Numbered from the stretch's first letter, positions 8,556-17,118 are shown. The stretch: 64,000 nucleotides of DNA from [Streptosporangium] indianense (GCF_021474405.1 NZ_JAKEIO010000040.1:1-64000); one strand, 5' to 3'. Notes: a model not told the origin generated them from the letters alone. A program made the numbers and translations.

Positions 8556-9514
8556 ACGTACTTGTCTGGCATGTGCACGGCTCCTGGCTGACCGCGTTTG
8601 TCCAGGGCCCGTACACCTTCCTCGTCCCGGTGACCCCCGACCGCGGCCCGGACGGCCTGGGACGTGCCCGAACATGGCAATGGCCTCCCACTGTCAGGGA
8701 GTTGCACCCCGGCCAGCTGCGCGAGGCCGACATCGACCTGATGGTGCTGCAACGGCCGCATGAGCTGGAACTGGCCCGGCAGTGGACCGGCCGCCGTCCT
8801 GGCGTCGACGTGCCCGCCGTCTACGTCGAGCACAACAGCCCGCACGAGACGCCCGTCGACGCACGGCACCCGCTCGCCGACCGTTCCGACATCACCCTCG
8901 TGCACGTCACCCACTTCAACCGGCTGATGTGGAACAACGGCCGGGCCCCCACCACGGTGATCGAACACGGCATCATCGACCCCGGACACCTGTGGTCCGG
9001 CGAGGAACCGCGCGCCGCGGTCGTCGTCAACGAACCCGTGCGGCGCGGTCGTACGACAGGAACCGACCTGTTGCCGGCCTTCGCCCGCGCGGTGCCGCTC
9101 GATGTCTTCGGCATGCACACCGAAGGACTCGGGGACCACCTCGGGCTGTCTCCCGACCGGCTGCGCACCCGCGACCTGCCCCAGAGCAGCCTGCATCCGG
9201 CGATGGCCCGTTGCCGGATGTACCTCCACCCCATCCGGTGGACGTCGCTCGGGCTGTCCCTGCTGGAGGCCATGTTCCTCGGCATGCCCGTCGTGGTCCT
9301 TGACACCACTGAGGTGCGCGAGGCCGTCCCCCAGGGAGCCGGGGTGGTCTCGAACCGGATGCACGTGCTCCGGGACGCCATGCGCGGATTCCTCGCGGAT
9401 CGCGCATATGCCCGGCTGACAGGGGAGGCCGCCAGGACCGCGGTACAGGCCCGCTACGGAGAGCGGCGTTTCCGGGACGACTGGGAGCGCCTGATCAAGG
9501 AGGTCACCCGATGA
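8552..9514 (+). CDS. Glycosyltransferase (GT4-like, short N-terminal domain)
   Basis: A 320-residue GT-B protein. The N-terminal domain is unusual: it starts MNVLVWHVHGSW and moves through LHPGQLREADIDLMVLQRP, AVYVEHNSP and VTHFNRLMWNNG, features of a glycosyltransferase that senses donor and acceptor loops differently from classical GT4. The C-terminal part has the GT4-type donor motif SLGLSLLEAMFLGMPVVVLD, with the E-x-x-E-like spacing reduced. Start and stop both overlap neighbours (ATGA), so it is translationally coupled in the sugar operon. Confidence 0.82.
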   Translation: MNVLVWHVHGSWLTAFVQGPYTFLVPVTPDRGPDGLGRARTWQWPPTVRELHPGQLREADIDLMVLQRPHELELARQWTGRRPGVDVPAVYVEHNSPHETPVDARHPLADRSDITLVHVTHFNRLMWNNGRAPTTVIEHGIIDPGHLWSGEEPRAAVVVNEPVRRGRTTGTDLLPAFARAVPLDVFGMHTEGLGDHLGLSPDRLRTRDLPQSSLHPAMARCRMYLHPIRWTSLGLSLLEAMFLGMPVVVLDTTEVREAVPQGAGVVSNRMHVLRDAMRGFLADRAYARLTGEAARTAVQARYGERRFRDDWERLIKEVTR

Positions 9515-11418
9515 GCACTCATCCCCCGGTCGGCCGTGTCGCCATGGTCTCCGAGCACGCGAGTCCCCTGGCCGCGCTCGGCGGGCCGGACGCGGGCGGA
9601 CAGAACGTGTATGTGGCGCAACTCGCGACGCGGCTGGTCCGCCGAGGGCATGAGGTCACCGTTTACACACGGCGTGACGACCCCCGACTGCCGGAGCGAG
9701 TCACCTCGCCCGACGGGTTCAAGGTCGTCCATGTGACCGCCGGGCCGCCGGCTCCCATCAGCAAGGACGAACTCCCAGCCCATATGCCGCAGTTCGGGGA
9801 CTACCTGGCACGGCAGTGGGCGGCCGAGCCGCCCGATGTGGTGCATGCCCACTTCTGGATGTCCGGATGGGCGGCCCTGGCCGGGGCGCGCGGCCTCGGC
9901 ATACCGGTCGTGCAGACCTACCACGCCCTCGGCACCGTGAAGAAGCGCTACCAGGGCACCGCCGACACCAGCCCGCCCGAACGCATCGCGATCGAGACGG
10001 CCGTCGGCCGCGAATGCAGCCGCATCATCGCCACCTGCAAGGACGAGGTGGCCGAGCTCGAGGCCATGGGACTGTCACGGCGGCACACCTCCGTCGTGCC
10101 CTGCGGTGTGGACCCCGTCCAGTTCGCTCCCGTGGTCGCGGCCCGCAGGCCGGCGTCCGCGCGCAAGCGGCTGCTCGCCGTCGGTCGGCTCGTGCCCCGC
10201 AAAGGTTTCGACCGCGCGATCCGCGCCCTGGCCGACGTCCCCGGCGCCGAACTGCTCATCGCCGGCGGAAGGAGACGGACAGTGATCGATCCGCCGGAGC
10301 GGCATCGGGCGGCGAGCGGGGCCGAACCATGCGCGAAACGGCCACAGGGACGGACGTCCGGCCCACCGCGGCGACACTGCCGGGACGGCCCTGAGAACGG
10401 AGGGATGGCCGAAACCCGTGGCGAGCGGATCCAGCCAGCAGCCCCCGGCCCGTCGCAGGGGCGGCGCGTGCTCGTGCTGCGGGCGCTGGGGCTGGGGGAT
10501 CTGCTCGCCGGGGTGCCCGCCCTGCGGGGCATCCGGCGGGCCTTCGCCCAGGAGCACGTCGTGCTGGCGCTGCCGCCGGCCCTCGCCGAGGCCGCCGCGG
10601 CCACCGGAGCGGTCGACAGTGTCCTGCCGGCCGAGGCTCCGGGCCGGGGCGTGCCGTCGCTGGGTCACTGGGCCGGCCCACCGCCGGACGTCGCCATCGA
10701 CCTGCACGGCAACGGACCTGAGAGCCGCGACGCCCTCGCCGCGCTCCGCCCCCGCCAGTTGCTGGCCCACGCAGCCGAACCCGGGGACCACCCCGTCCGC
10801 CCTCCCCAGTGGCGGCCGGATGAGCACGAGCGTGAGCGATGGTGCCGCTTCCTCGGGGCGTACGCCATCACCGCGGACCCCGACGACGTCCGGCTGCCGC
10901 CGCCCGCCACGCCGTCCCCGGCGCCCGGCGCCGTCGTCGTCCACCCAGGCGCCGAGTCCGCCGCCCGGCGCTGGCCGGCCGAACGGTACACCGTCGTCGT
11001 ACGGCGGCTGCGCGCCCTCGGCAGGCGGGTCATCGTCACCGGCGGCCCCTCCGAGGACGCGCTGGTCCTGGACATCGCCGTACGCGCCGGCCTGCCCGTC
11101 CGGGATCTGCTGCGCGGCGGGCTGCCGTTCGGCGAGCTGTCGGCGCTCGTCGCGCACGCCGCGCTCGTGGTCTGCGGAGACACCGGCCTGGCGCATCTCG
11201 CGGTGGCCCACGGCACCCCGTCCGTGACGCTCTTCGGACCGGTCTCACCCCGGCAGTGGGGTCCGCCGCGCGCAACGCGCCACATTGCTCTGTACAAGCC
11301 CGGCCCGCCGGGCGATCCGCACGGCGACGTCCCCGACCCGCTGCTGCTGCGGATCGGCACCGACGAGGTCGTCACCGCTTGCCTGAGCCTGCTGCGGCCC
11401 ACTCCGACAAGCACATAG
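9511..11418 (+). CDS. In-frame fusion of a truncated GT4 glycosyltransferase to a GT9 glycosyltransferase
   Basis: One uninterrupted 635-codon frame joins two different enzymes. Residues 1 to about 252 are the N-terminal half of a GT4 (VAMVSEHASPLAALGGPDAG, then QNVYVA, HAHFWMSGWAA, a CGVDP motif, and RLVPRKGFDRAI). It stops just after AELLIAGG, before the donor-binding EPFG-type motif, so the GT4 part lacks its catalytic C-terminal domain. Residues about 253-298 are Arg/Pro-rich junk-like sequence. From about residue 310 a complete GT9 follows (RVLVLRALGLGDLLAGVPAL, VVHPGAESAARRWPAERY, VCGDTGLAHLAVAHGTP). The most likely history is a deletion that removed the GT4 C-terminus and possibly intervening genes. 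The GT9 can also start independently at ATG 10405. Confidence 0.72.
   Translation: MSTHPPVGRVAMVSEHASPLAALGGPDAGGQNVYVAQLATRLVRRGHEVTVYTRRDDPRLPERVTSPDGFKVVHVTAGPPAPISKDELPAHMPQFGDYLARQWAAEPPDVVHAHFWMSGWAALAGARGLGIPVVQTYHALGTVKKRYQGTADTSPPERIAIETAVGRECSRIIATCKDEVAELEAMGLSRRHTSVVPCGVDPVQFAPVVAARRPASARKRLLAVGRLVPRKGFDRAIRALADVPGAELLIAGGRRRTVIDPPERHRAASGAEPCAKRPQGRTSGPPRRHCRDGPENGGMAETRGERIQPAAPGPSQGRRVLVLRALGLGDLLAGVPALRGIRRAFAQEHVVLALPPALAEAAAATGAVDSVLPAEAPGRGVPSLGHWAGPPPDVAIDLHGNGPESRDALAALRPRQLLAHAAEPGDHPVRPPQWRPDEHERERWCRFLGAYAITADPDDVRLPPPATPSPAPGAVVVHPGAESAARRWPAERYTVVVRRLRALGRRVIVTGGPSEDALVLDIAVRAGLPVRDLLRGGLPFGELSALVAHAALVVCGDTGLAHLAVAHGTPSVTLFGPVSPRQWGPPRATRHIALYKPGPPGDPHGDVPDPLLLRIGTDEVVTACLSLLRPTPTST
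10405..11418 (+). other. GT9 module inside the fusion frame, with its own start
   Basis: ATG 10405 is immediately preceded by AACGGAGGG, a good Shine-Dalgarno although very close to the start. It would give a free 337-residue GT9 beginning MAETRGERIQ. This is the normal length for a heptosyltransferase-like GT9, so the functional product is probably this protein rather than the 635-residue fusion. Its 3' 263 bases are repeated almost exactly at 29207-29469. Confidence 0.6.
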
Positions 11419-11431
11419 CCACGCAAGGGAG

Positions 11432-11854
11432 ATGACGTTCGTGGTCCACCAATCCCCCCTCCCCCCCACGCCCACCAGGCCGCGCGGACGGCCCCGACGG
11501 GCGTGTCAGGTCCCGGTGATCACCCGCGACCGTCCCACGAGCGTGCTGCGCACACTGGACGCCCCGGCCGCCCTGCCCGAGCGGCCCCCGGTGATCGTGG
11601 TCGACAACGGTTCCGGCCCCCCGGTCGACTCGTCCGGCGGCGGCAAGTACCTGATCCGGCCGGAAGCGGTCCTCTTCGGACCTGATGCCGGGAGCGGACG
11701 TGGCTCCTGTCGTGGGGCGAGTGAACGAGCATGTTCGTCGTGGACGCCGTACGGCCGCTCACGGCAACCATGCGCAGCGCTGACGGGCGCTGCCCGACTC
11801 GTCGCAGCCGGGGCCCGTGGCGGGCCGGTCAGACGCGGGTGGGCTGCGAGGTGA
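11432..11854 (+). pseudogene. Truncated glycosyltransferase family 2 fragment
   Basis: ATG 11432 follows AGGGAG and the frame enters a recognisable GT2 opening: VPVITRDRPTSVLRTLD, then LPERPPVIVVDNGSG. After about residue 75 the frame loses similarity and becomes Arg/Ser/Cys-rich out-of-frame-type sequence, running into the 3' end of the convergent MarR gene. A GT2 catalytic domain needs roughly 200 residues with later D-x-D and E-D motifs, which are absent. This looks like the broken last gene of the sugar operon. Confidence 0.6.
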
Positions 11855-12266
11855 AAGCGCGCTCCAGGAGGGCGTAGAGGGTGTCCCGCTCATCGGCGCT
11901 GAGGTTGTCCAGGCCCGCGCGCGTGGTGTGCATCTTGCCGCGGATCACGTCGATGACGCGTTCGCCCTCGTCGGTGAGGACGACGTTCTTGACGCGACGG
12001 TCGGTGAGGCCGGGCTCGCGGCGCACCAGACCGCGCTTCTCCAGCCGGTCGACGATCCCGGTCATGTTGGACGCGTCGCAGCTCAGGATGGAAGCCAGGA
12101 CGCGCATCGCGGCGGGACCGCGGCGCAGGACGTTGAGCGTCTTGCCCTGGCTGGCCGTGAGGTTCTCGCTCGCTGCGGCCACCGTGAAGTCGCCGTAGTA
12201 GGCACCGAGTGACACCGAGAGCAGCTCCATGAGCTGCGCCGTGTCGACACCGCGGGTTCCTGTCAT
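11829..12266 (-). CDS. MarR-family transcriptional regulator
   Basis: A 145-residue winged-helix repressor. The recognition region reads ILSCDASNMTGIVDRLEKRGLVRREPGLTDRRVKNVVLTDEG (split here by motif), with the wing DRRVKNV and the conserved LTDEGE. ATG 12266 is preferred to a GTG three codons upstream because AGGG lies eight bases before it. The gene is divergent from the DHA2-type transporter at 12382, with two inverted-repeat operators between them, a standard arrangement for a MarR repressor that controls itself and a drug exporter in response to a phenolic or lipophilic ligand. Confidence 0.9.
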   Translation of the reverse strand: MTGTRGVDTAQLMELLSVSLGAYYGDFTVAAASENLTASQGKTLNVLRRGPAAMRVLASILSCDASNMTGIVDRLEKRGLVRREPGLTDRRVKNVVLTDEGERVIDVIRGKMHTTRAGLDNLSADERDTLYALLERAFTSQPTRV

Positions 12267-12289
12267 GTGAGTCACCCTAAGCCAGGAAG

Positions 12290-12346
12290 CTTGACCATCT
12301 CAAATATCGCCGGATACGGTCTGGGCTGGTGCTTGAAGTTATCAAG
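12290..12346. promoter_or_regulatory. Two putative MarR operators
   Basis: Two copies of the same inverted repeat sit in the divergent promoter: CTTGA-N5-TCAAA at 12290-12304 and CTTGA-N5-TCAAG at 12332-12346, the latter with perfect 6-bp arms (GCTTGA / TCAAGC). Centre-to-centre distance is 42 bp, four helical turns, so both would face the same side of DNA. TTGA/TCAA half-sites are typical for MarR-family dimers. Confidence 0.6.
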
Positions 12347-12381
12347 CATCTAGGTTCTCAAACAGTTAGGTCAGAGCTTCC

Positions 12382-13890
12382 GTGTCCCACGAAACGCACG
12401 CAGCGTCGACGAGGCCCTCCGGGCACACCGGGATCGTCCTGGTCCTCGGGCTCGCCGCGATGGTCGTCTCGATGATGCAGACCCTGGTGGTCCCGATCCT
12501 GGGCATCATCCAGAGCGACCTGAAGGCCACCACGGCGAACGTGAGCTGGGTGACCACGGCCACCCTGCTGTCGGCCGCCGTGTTCACCCCCCTGCTCGGC
12601 CGCTTCGGCGACCAGCACGGCAAGAAGCCCACGCTCGTCGGCGTGCTGATCGTGATGATCGCCGGGTCAGTACTCGCCGCCACCACGACCTCGCTGACGT
12701 GGCTGATCGTCGGGCGGGTGATGCAGGGTGCAGCGACCGCGATCTTCCCGCTCGCCCTCTCCGTGCTGCGAGAGGAGATCAGGCCGGAGAAGCTGCACGG
12801 AGCGATGGCGCTGGTCAGCGGCACCCTCGCGTTCGGCAGTGGACTCGCCCTGGTCGGTGCGGGCCTCCTCACCCGGGGCTCCGACCCCGACTACCACCGG
12901 GTCTTCTGGCTGGCCGCCGTACTCGCCGTGGTGGCCCTGGCAGGCGTGCTGATCACGGTGCCCGCTTCCCGGACGAAAGCCGGCGGACGCACGGACTGGC
13001 TGGGCGCGCTGACGCTGGGGATGCTGCTGGTGCTTGTGCTGCTGCCGATCTCGCAGGGGCATGAGTGGGGCTGGACGTCCGGCCGTACGCTCGGCGCCTT
13101 CGCCGGTGCTGTCGTCATGACGGGTGTGTGGGTCCTCACCGAAAGCCGGGTCAAGGACCCGATGGTGGACATGAAGATGTTCGTCCACCGGCCCGTTCTG
13201 TTCACCAACCTGGCGGGCCTGCTGCTGGGCTTCGCGATGTTCACGCACTTCATCGGCGTCTCGTACCTCGTGCAGATGCCCGAAGACCTCGTCGGCTACG
13301 GCTTCGGCGCGTCCGTCCTCGCCGCCTCCGTCGTCTACCTGCTGCCGACGACGCTCGTTTCCCTCATCGGCGCTCAGTTCGGCGGCGTGCTCGTGGGCAG
13401 GCTCGGCGCACGCTTCACGCTGGCCGCCGGGGCCTGCTTCGGAGTGCTCGGCTTCACCTGGCTGACCACCGCGCACGACACCACTGCCTCGGTCATCGGC
13501 GCGGGCATGCTCATCGGTCTGGCGATCAGCTTCGGCTACGCCTCCATGCCCGCGCTCATCGTCGCCGGTGTCCCGGCCCATCAGACCGGCATCGCCAACG
13601 GCATCAACTCGATCTCCCGCTCCGTCGGCAGCGCTGTCGCGAGCGCGGTGATCACATCGCTCCTGGCGTCGAAGTCCGTCCCCCTGCCGGCCGGCATGCC
13701 TGCCCTTCCCCAGGAAAGCCAGTTCACGCTGAGCTTCGCCCTCGCCGGAGCCGCGTTCATCCTGGTCGCCGCTGTCGCCCTCATCGGACTCAGGACGGCG
13801 TCCACGCCTCGCACTCCCGTGATGCGCAAGCTCGCAACGTCCGAGACGGCGGAGCTCGCGGGGGCCGAGTCCGGGGCCAAGTCAGCGTGA
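12382..13890 (+). CDS. MFS transporter, DHA2 (14-TM) drug/proton antiporter family
   Basis: A 502-residue major facilitator with about 14 hydrophobic helices. Motif A appears as LGRFGDQHGKKPTLV between helices 2 and 3, and GRVMQGAATAIFPLAL is the antiporter-type motif region. The GTG at 12382 follows a weak AGGTCAGAG. Expression is probably controlled by the divergent MarR repressor through the paired operators. Substrate unknown; the family exports hydrophobic antibiotics and dyes. Confidence 0.9.
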   Translation: MSHETHAASTRPSGHTGIVLVLGLAAMVVSMMQTLVVPILGIIQSDLKATTANVSWVTTATLLSAAVFTPLLGRFGDQHGKKPTLVGVLIVMIAGSVLAATTTSLTWLIVGRVMQGAATAIFPLALSVLREEIRPEKLHGAMALVSGTLAFGSGLALVGAGLLTRGSDPDYHRVFWLAAVLAVVALAGVLITVPASRTKAGGRTDWLGALTLGMLLVLVLLPISQGHEWGWTSGRTLGAFAGAVVMTGVWVLTESRVKDPMVDMKMFVHRPVLFTNLAGLLLGFAMFTHFIGVSYLVQMPEDLVGYGFGASVLAASVVYLLPTTLVSLIGAQFGGVLVGRLGARFTLAAGACFGVLGFTWLTTAHDTTASVIGAGMLIGLAISFGYASMPALIVAGVPAHQTGIANGINSISRSVGSAVASAVITSLLASKSVPLPAGMPALPQESQFTLSFALAGAAFILVAAVALIGLRTASTPRTPVMRKLATSETAELAGAESGAKSA

Positions 13891-14129
13891 ACGGCAGGCT
13901 GCTCGAGCCCTGACCGGGCGAAGTGGTTGATACGTGCCGGATCCGAACCCCCTCCCTGCGGACCGGCTACGAGGTGGTCCGAACCCTGCTCCCGCAGGAC
14001 GGGCTACGAGGCCCGGGGAAGACCAGCTCCCCCCCCGGTCGCGCAGCGCTGGCACAACGCAAGTCCCCCCGCATGACGGCGGTCCGACCCGCCGTCACCT
14101 CCGCCCCTCATCCCTGGAAGGCACTCACG

Positions 14130-14921
14130 ATGAACCCTGTGAACCGCCCGGCACACGGAGCCGCAACGGTCGACCATCGCGCCGCGATCGCGGTGGAGAC
14201 CACCCGATTCGTCGCGGCGCTCGAGGACGCCGACCTGACGACCCCGGTTCCGAGCTGCCCCGACTGGACACTGGCCGACCTGGTCAAGCACACCGGCAGC
14301 GTCCAGCGCTGGTTCTCGAGCCTCCTGCACGCACGCGTTCAGGAACCCCCGCGCAAGCGGGAGGTGGACCTGCGGCTCCCGGACCGGCAGGAGGAGTACG
14401 CCGAATGGCTGGCCGACAGCGCGACCGTGGCCGCCCAGGCCTTCGCCGCCACCGACCCGGAACTCCCCATGTGGGCATGGGGAGTCGACCAGCACGCCCG
14501 TTTCTGGGTGCGCCGGATGCTCTTCGAAACCCTGTTGCACCGGGTCGACGCCGACCTGGCACTCGGTCGCCGGCCCACGATCGACCGCCCGCTGGCGGTC
14601 GACGGTATCGACGAGTTCCTCGTCAACCTCCCCTTCGCCACCTTCTTCGCACCCGACGTCGCCAACCTGCGCGCTCCCGACAAGGTCATCCGCTTCCAGG
14701 CGACCGACGGTGACGGCGACTGGTCCGTCCGCCTGAGGCCCGACGGCTTCGGACTCGAGGCGAGCCCCGCTTCGACCGACTCCGCCGACGCAACCGTCCG
14801 GGGAACCGCAGCGGACCTGCTGCTGCTCCTCTACGGCCGCCTGCACCATGACGCGACGGCGTTCACCCAGGACGGAGACAAGGACCTCCTGACGCACTGG
14901 TTCACCAACTCCGCCTTCTAG
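14130..14921 (+). CDS. Maleylpyruvate isomerase/mycothiol-dependent (TIGR03083-like) protein
   Basis: A 263-residue DinB-fold protein of the actinobacterial mycothiol-dependent maleylpyruvate isomerase-like family. The N-terminal block SCPDWTLADLVKHTG, with its metal-binding His, and the later FETLLHRVDADLALGRRP are diagnostic, followed by an MDMPI C-terminal domain with RGTAADLLLLLYGR. Members bind a divalent metal and act on mycothiol conjugates, but most have no proven substrate. ATG 14130 follows GGAAGG. The stop abuts the stop of the convergent HxlR gene with no gap. Confidence 0.85.
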   Translation: MNPVNRPAHGAATVDHRAAIAVETTRFVAALEDADLTTPVPSCPDWTLADLVKHTGSVQRWFSSLLHARVQEPPRKREVDLRLPDRQEEYAEWLADSATVAAQAFAATDPELPMWAWGVDQHARFWVRRMLFETLLHRVDADLALGRRPTIDRPLAVDGIDEFLVNLPFATFFAPDVANLRAPDKVIRFQATDGDGDWSVRLRPDGFGLEASPASTDSADATVRGTAADLLLLLYGRLHHDATAFTQDGDKDLLTHWFTNSAF

Positions 14922-15335
14922 CTAGTCGGGTGATGACTCGTCGGCGAGTTGGTTGCTGCGGTCGATCTCCGGCATGTGCGTCTCGGCCCATACCCGCAGG
15001 GCGGAGAGCGGTATTTCGAGGGACAGGCCGAGCTCGGTGAGCCGGTAGTGGACGGCGGGCGGCACGGTGGGTTCGACGCGGCGCGCGGCCAGGCCATCGC
15101 GGACCAGGCTCTGCAGGGTGACGGACAGCATCTTCTGTGAGATGCCCGGGATACGGCGCCGCAGTTCCGCGAAACGGAGCTCGCCCGGAGCCTCCTCGGC
15201 CAGCACCTTGACCGCCATCGACGTCCACTTGGTGCCGATACGGTCGAGCAACTGGCGGGTCGGGCAGCGCGGATCCAGCAAGTCACCGCGCTCACCGGGC
15301 CGCCGGCTGGGTTCACCGGGCCTCGACGTGGTCAC
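14922..15335 (-). CDS. HxlR-family transcriptional regulator
   Basis: A 137-residue winged helix-turn-helix protein. CPTRQLLDRIGTKWTSMAVKVL is the characteristic HxlR opening with the redox- or metal-prone Cys, followed by LRFAELRRRIPGISQKMLS (recognition helix) and the wing VPPAVHYRLTELGLSL. The GTG at 15335 follows GGTGGTGAGG. It is divergent from an alpha/beta hydrolase gene with inverted repeats between them, suggesting local control of that gene. Confidence 0.9.
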   Translation of the reverse strand: MTTSRPGEPSRRPGERGDLLDPRCPTRQLLDRIGTKWTSMAVKVLAEEAPGELRFAELRRRIPGISQKMLSVTLQSLVRDGLAARRVEPTVPPAVHYRLTELGLSLEIPLSALRVWAETHMPEIDRSNQLADESSPD

Positions 15336-15376
15336 CCGGGCCTCACCACCTGAAGGGAAAGTGCCGTCTTGGACGG

Positions 15377-15408
15377 ACCAGGTTAGTTCCCTAGCGTGAC
15401 CTGGTCAC
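15377..15408. promoter_or_regulatory. Putative HxlR operator region
   Basis: Between the divergent HxlR and hydrolase genes lies an inverted repeat ACCAGGT (15377-15383) / ACCTGGT (15399-15405), starts 22 bp apart, overlapping a second palindrome GTGAC-CTG-GTCAC (15396-15408). Its position in the shared promoter makes an operator likely; which repeat is bound is not known. Confidence 0.45.
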
Positions 15409-15436
15409 TATCCCTCACCATTCCTGGAGTCCCTCC

Positions 15437-16321
15437 ATGCCCGAGCTGCGACGCGTCCTCGCCAACGGTGTCGAACTGAACGTCGCCCTCTGCGGATCGG
15501 GCCCGGCCGTCCTGCTGCTGCACGGCTTCCCGCACACCTGGGAGCTGTGGACGGACGTCATGGCCGACCTCGCCGGCCGCTACCGCGTCATCGCGCCGGA
15601 CCTGCGCGGGTTCGGCGCGAGCAGCCGGCCTGCCTCCGGATACGACGCGGGCACCCTGGCCGAGGACGCCGCGGCGCTTCTCACCACGCTCGGCGTGTCC
15701 TCAGCCGCGGTGGTGGGCATCGACGCCGGCACCGCGCCGGCCTTCCTCCTCACCCTGCGCCGCCCCGGCCTCGTCCGGCGCCTGGTCGTCATGGAGTCAC
15801 TTCTGGGCAGGCTACCCGGCGCCGAGGACTTCCTCGCCGACGGTCCGCCGTGGTGGTTCGGCTTCCATTCCGCCGCACCTGGCCTTGCCGAGACCGTGCT
15901 GGATGGCCACGAGGCCGCCTACGTCGACTGGTTTCTGAGCACCGGCACGCTCGGCGACGGGGTGCGCCCCGCCCTCCGGGACGCCTTCGTCCGCGCCTAT
16001 ACCGGCCGCCAGGCGTTGAGCAGCGCGTTCTCCTACTATCGGGCCCTGCCCGAGAGCGCGGTACAGATCGAGCAGGCGGTCGCCACCGCCCGACTGACCG
16101 TGCCCACGATGGCGCTGGGCGCCCGGCCTGTCGGTGCAGCGCTGGAACGCCAACTCCGCCCGGTCACCGACGATCTCACCGCACATGTCATCGAGGACTG
16201 CGGCCACATCATCCCGCTGCACCGGCCGCGCGCCCTGCTCACACTTTTGCATCCGTTCCTGGCCGGCGAGGACGCGCGCAGCGTGACCGGGGCGGGGACT
16301 GACGTTCGATACACGCCCTAA
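15437..16321 (+). CDS. Alpha/beta hydrolase, epoxide hydrolase/dehalogenase-like
   Basis: A 294-residue alpha/beta hydrolase. The oxyanion-side motif is LLHGFPHTWELW, typical of epoxide hydrolases and haloalkane dehalogenases. The nucleophile elbow reads VVGIDAGT, so the nucleophile is Asp rather than Ser, again as in that branch. The late His is in EDCGHIIPLHRP. It is divergent from the HxlR regulator, which probably represses it. Substrate cannot be inferred. Confidence 0.85.
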   Translation: MPELRRVLANGVELNVALCGSGPAVLLLHGFPHTWELWTDVMADLAGRYRVIAPDLRGFGASSRPASGYDAGTLAEDAAALLTTLGVSSAAVVGIDAGTAPAFLLTLRRPGLVRRLVVMESLLGRLPGAEDFLADGPPWWFGFHSAAPGLAETVLDGHEAAYVDWFLSTGTLGDGVRPALRDAFVRAYTGRQALSSAFSYYRALPESAVQIEQAVATARLTVPTMALGARPVGAALERQLRPVTDDLTAHVIEDCGHIIPLHRPRALLTLLHPFLAGEDARSVTGAGTDVRYTP

Positions 16322-16424
16322 CGAGCTTGTGCACGGTGAGCGGTGAGGCGTCAGCTTCTGATCGTCGATCATGGTCGCGTGGTTGGGCACGCCTCTCGTG
16401 CAGCGATCATCAACGACCGGAAGA

Positions 16425-16850
16425 TTACGCGCCCGCCGCCGTGGCGGCCGGTGCGTTGTGTTCCCGCAGCATCGGCATGACGGTGGCGGGCGAGAGGTGC
16501 CGGCCCTTCCTCGCGCCCGTGGCGGTGACGAGCCGCTTGTCGAAGTCGCGCCGGATTCGTCTCCTGTCACGTAGGTGCGGAGCCATGGACAGCATGGACT
16601 CGTCGGTGACATCCGCGCTGCCGATGATCTTGCCGCGCTTGCGGGCGGACTCGCGGCCTTCCAGAGTGCGGTCGCGGAAGTACTCGCGCTCCATGCCGGA
16701 CTCGCGGCGAGCACCGTGAACACGTCCCGGAGGGATCGTGCGAGCCCCAAGCCCCTCGCCGAGCATGACGAGTTCGATGCCCCGGCCGAGTCGTTTGCGT
16801 TCGTGGACGACGAAGGTGAGGGGAGCGCCGGAGGAACGGATCTCCCCCGG
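16425..16850 (-). pseudogene. Serine site-specific recombinase remnant
   Basis: The reverse strand reads a resolvase/invertase C-terminal half: TFVVHERKRLGRGIELVML, then SGMEREYFRDRTLEGRESAR, RKRGKIIG and a degenerate helix-turn-helix ending PATVMPMLREHN. Between the first two blocks the expected SHDPSG and VFTVLAA motifs occur in two other frames, so at least two or three indels have hit the gene. The N-terminal catalytic Ser domain is missing. It is probably a dead mobile-element gene. Confidence 0.62.
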
Positions 16851-17095
16851 CGAGCTCCACAGCGGCCGCCGGCTGGGACGCGTGGTGGCGCGAGTGGAAT
16901 CTTCTCCCGGACGACCCGCGTCACCCTGGCCTCGGCAAGGGAGTCGAGCCGTGGGACGAGGGACCTCGGGGCGGTCGAGGCTCGGGCGTATCCGAGGCGG
17001 ACGTGCCCGACCGGCTCGGCGCCGACGCTCACCGGCCGGGGCAGCTCGGTCCAGACCGACCCCGGCCTGCTAGGGGCAGGCGCTTCAGAAAATAT

Positions 17096-17109
17096 ATAGA
17101 CCGGTCTAT
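17096..17109. promoter_or_regulatory. TetR (LmrA/YxaF-type) operator
   Basis: A perfect 14-bp palindrome, ATAGACCGGTCTAT, lies ten bases before the TetR start codon. Palindromes of TAGACC-GGTCTA form are the usual operators of LmrA/YxaF-type TetR regulators, so the gene is probably autoregulated together with its downstream partner. Confidence 0.75.
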
Positions 17110-17118
17110 TATTGCGCC

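Noticed and set aside
13930..14060. Similar GGCTACGAGG-containing segments repeated before the isomerase gene
   Set aside because: The copies are short and imperfect, and no regulator or element explains them; probably chance in GC-rich DNA.
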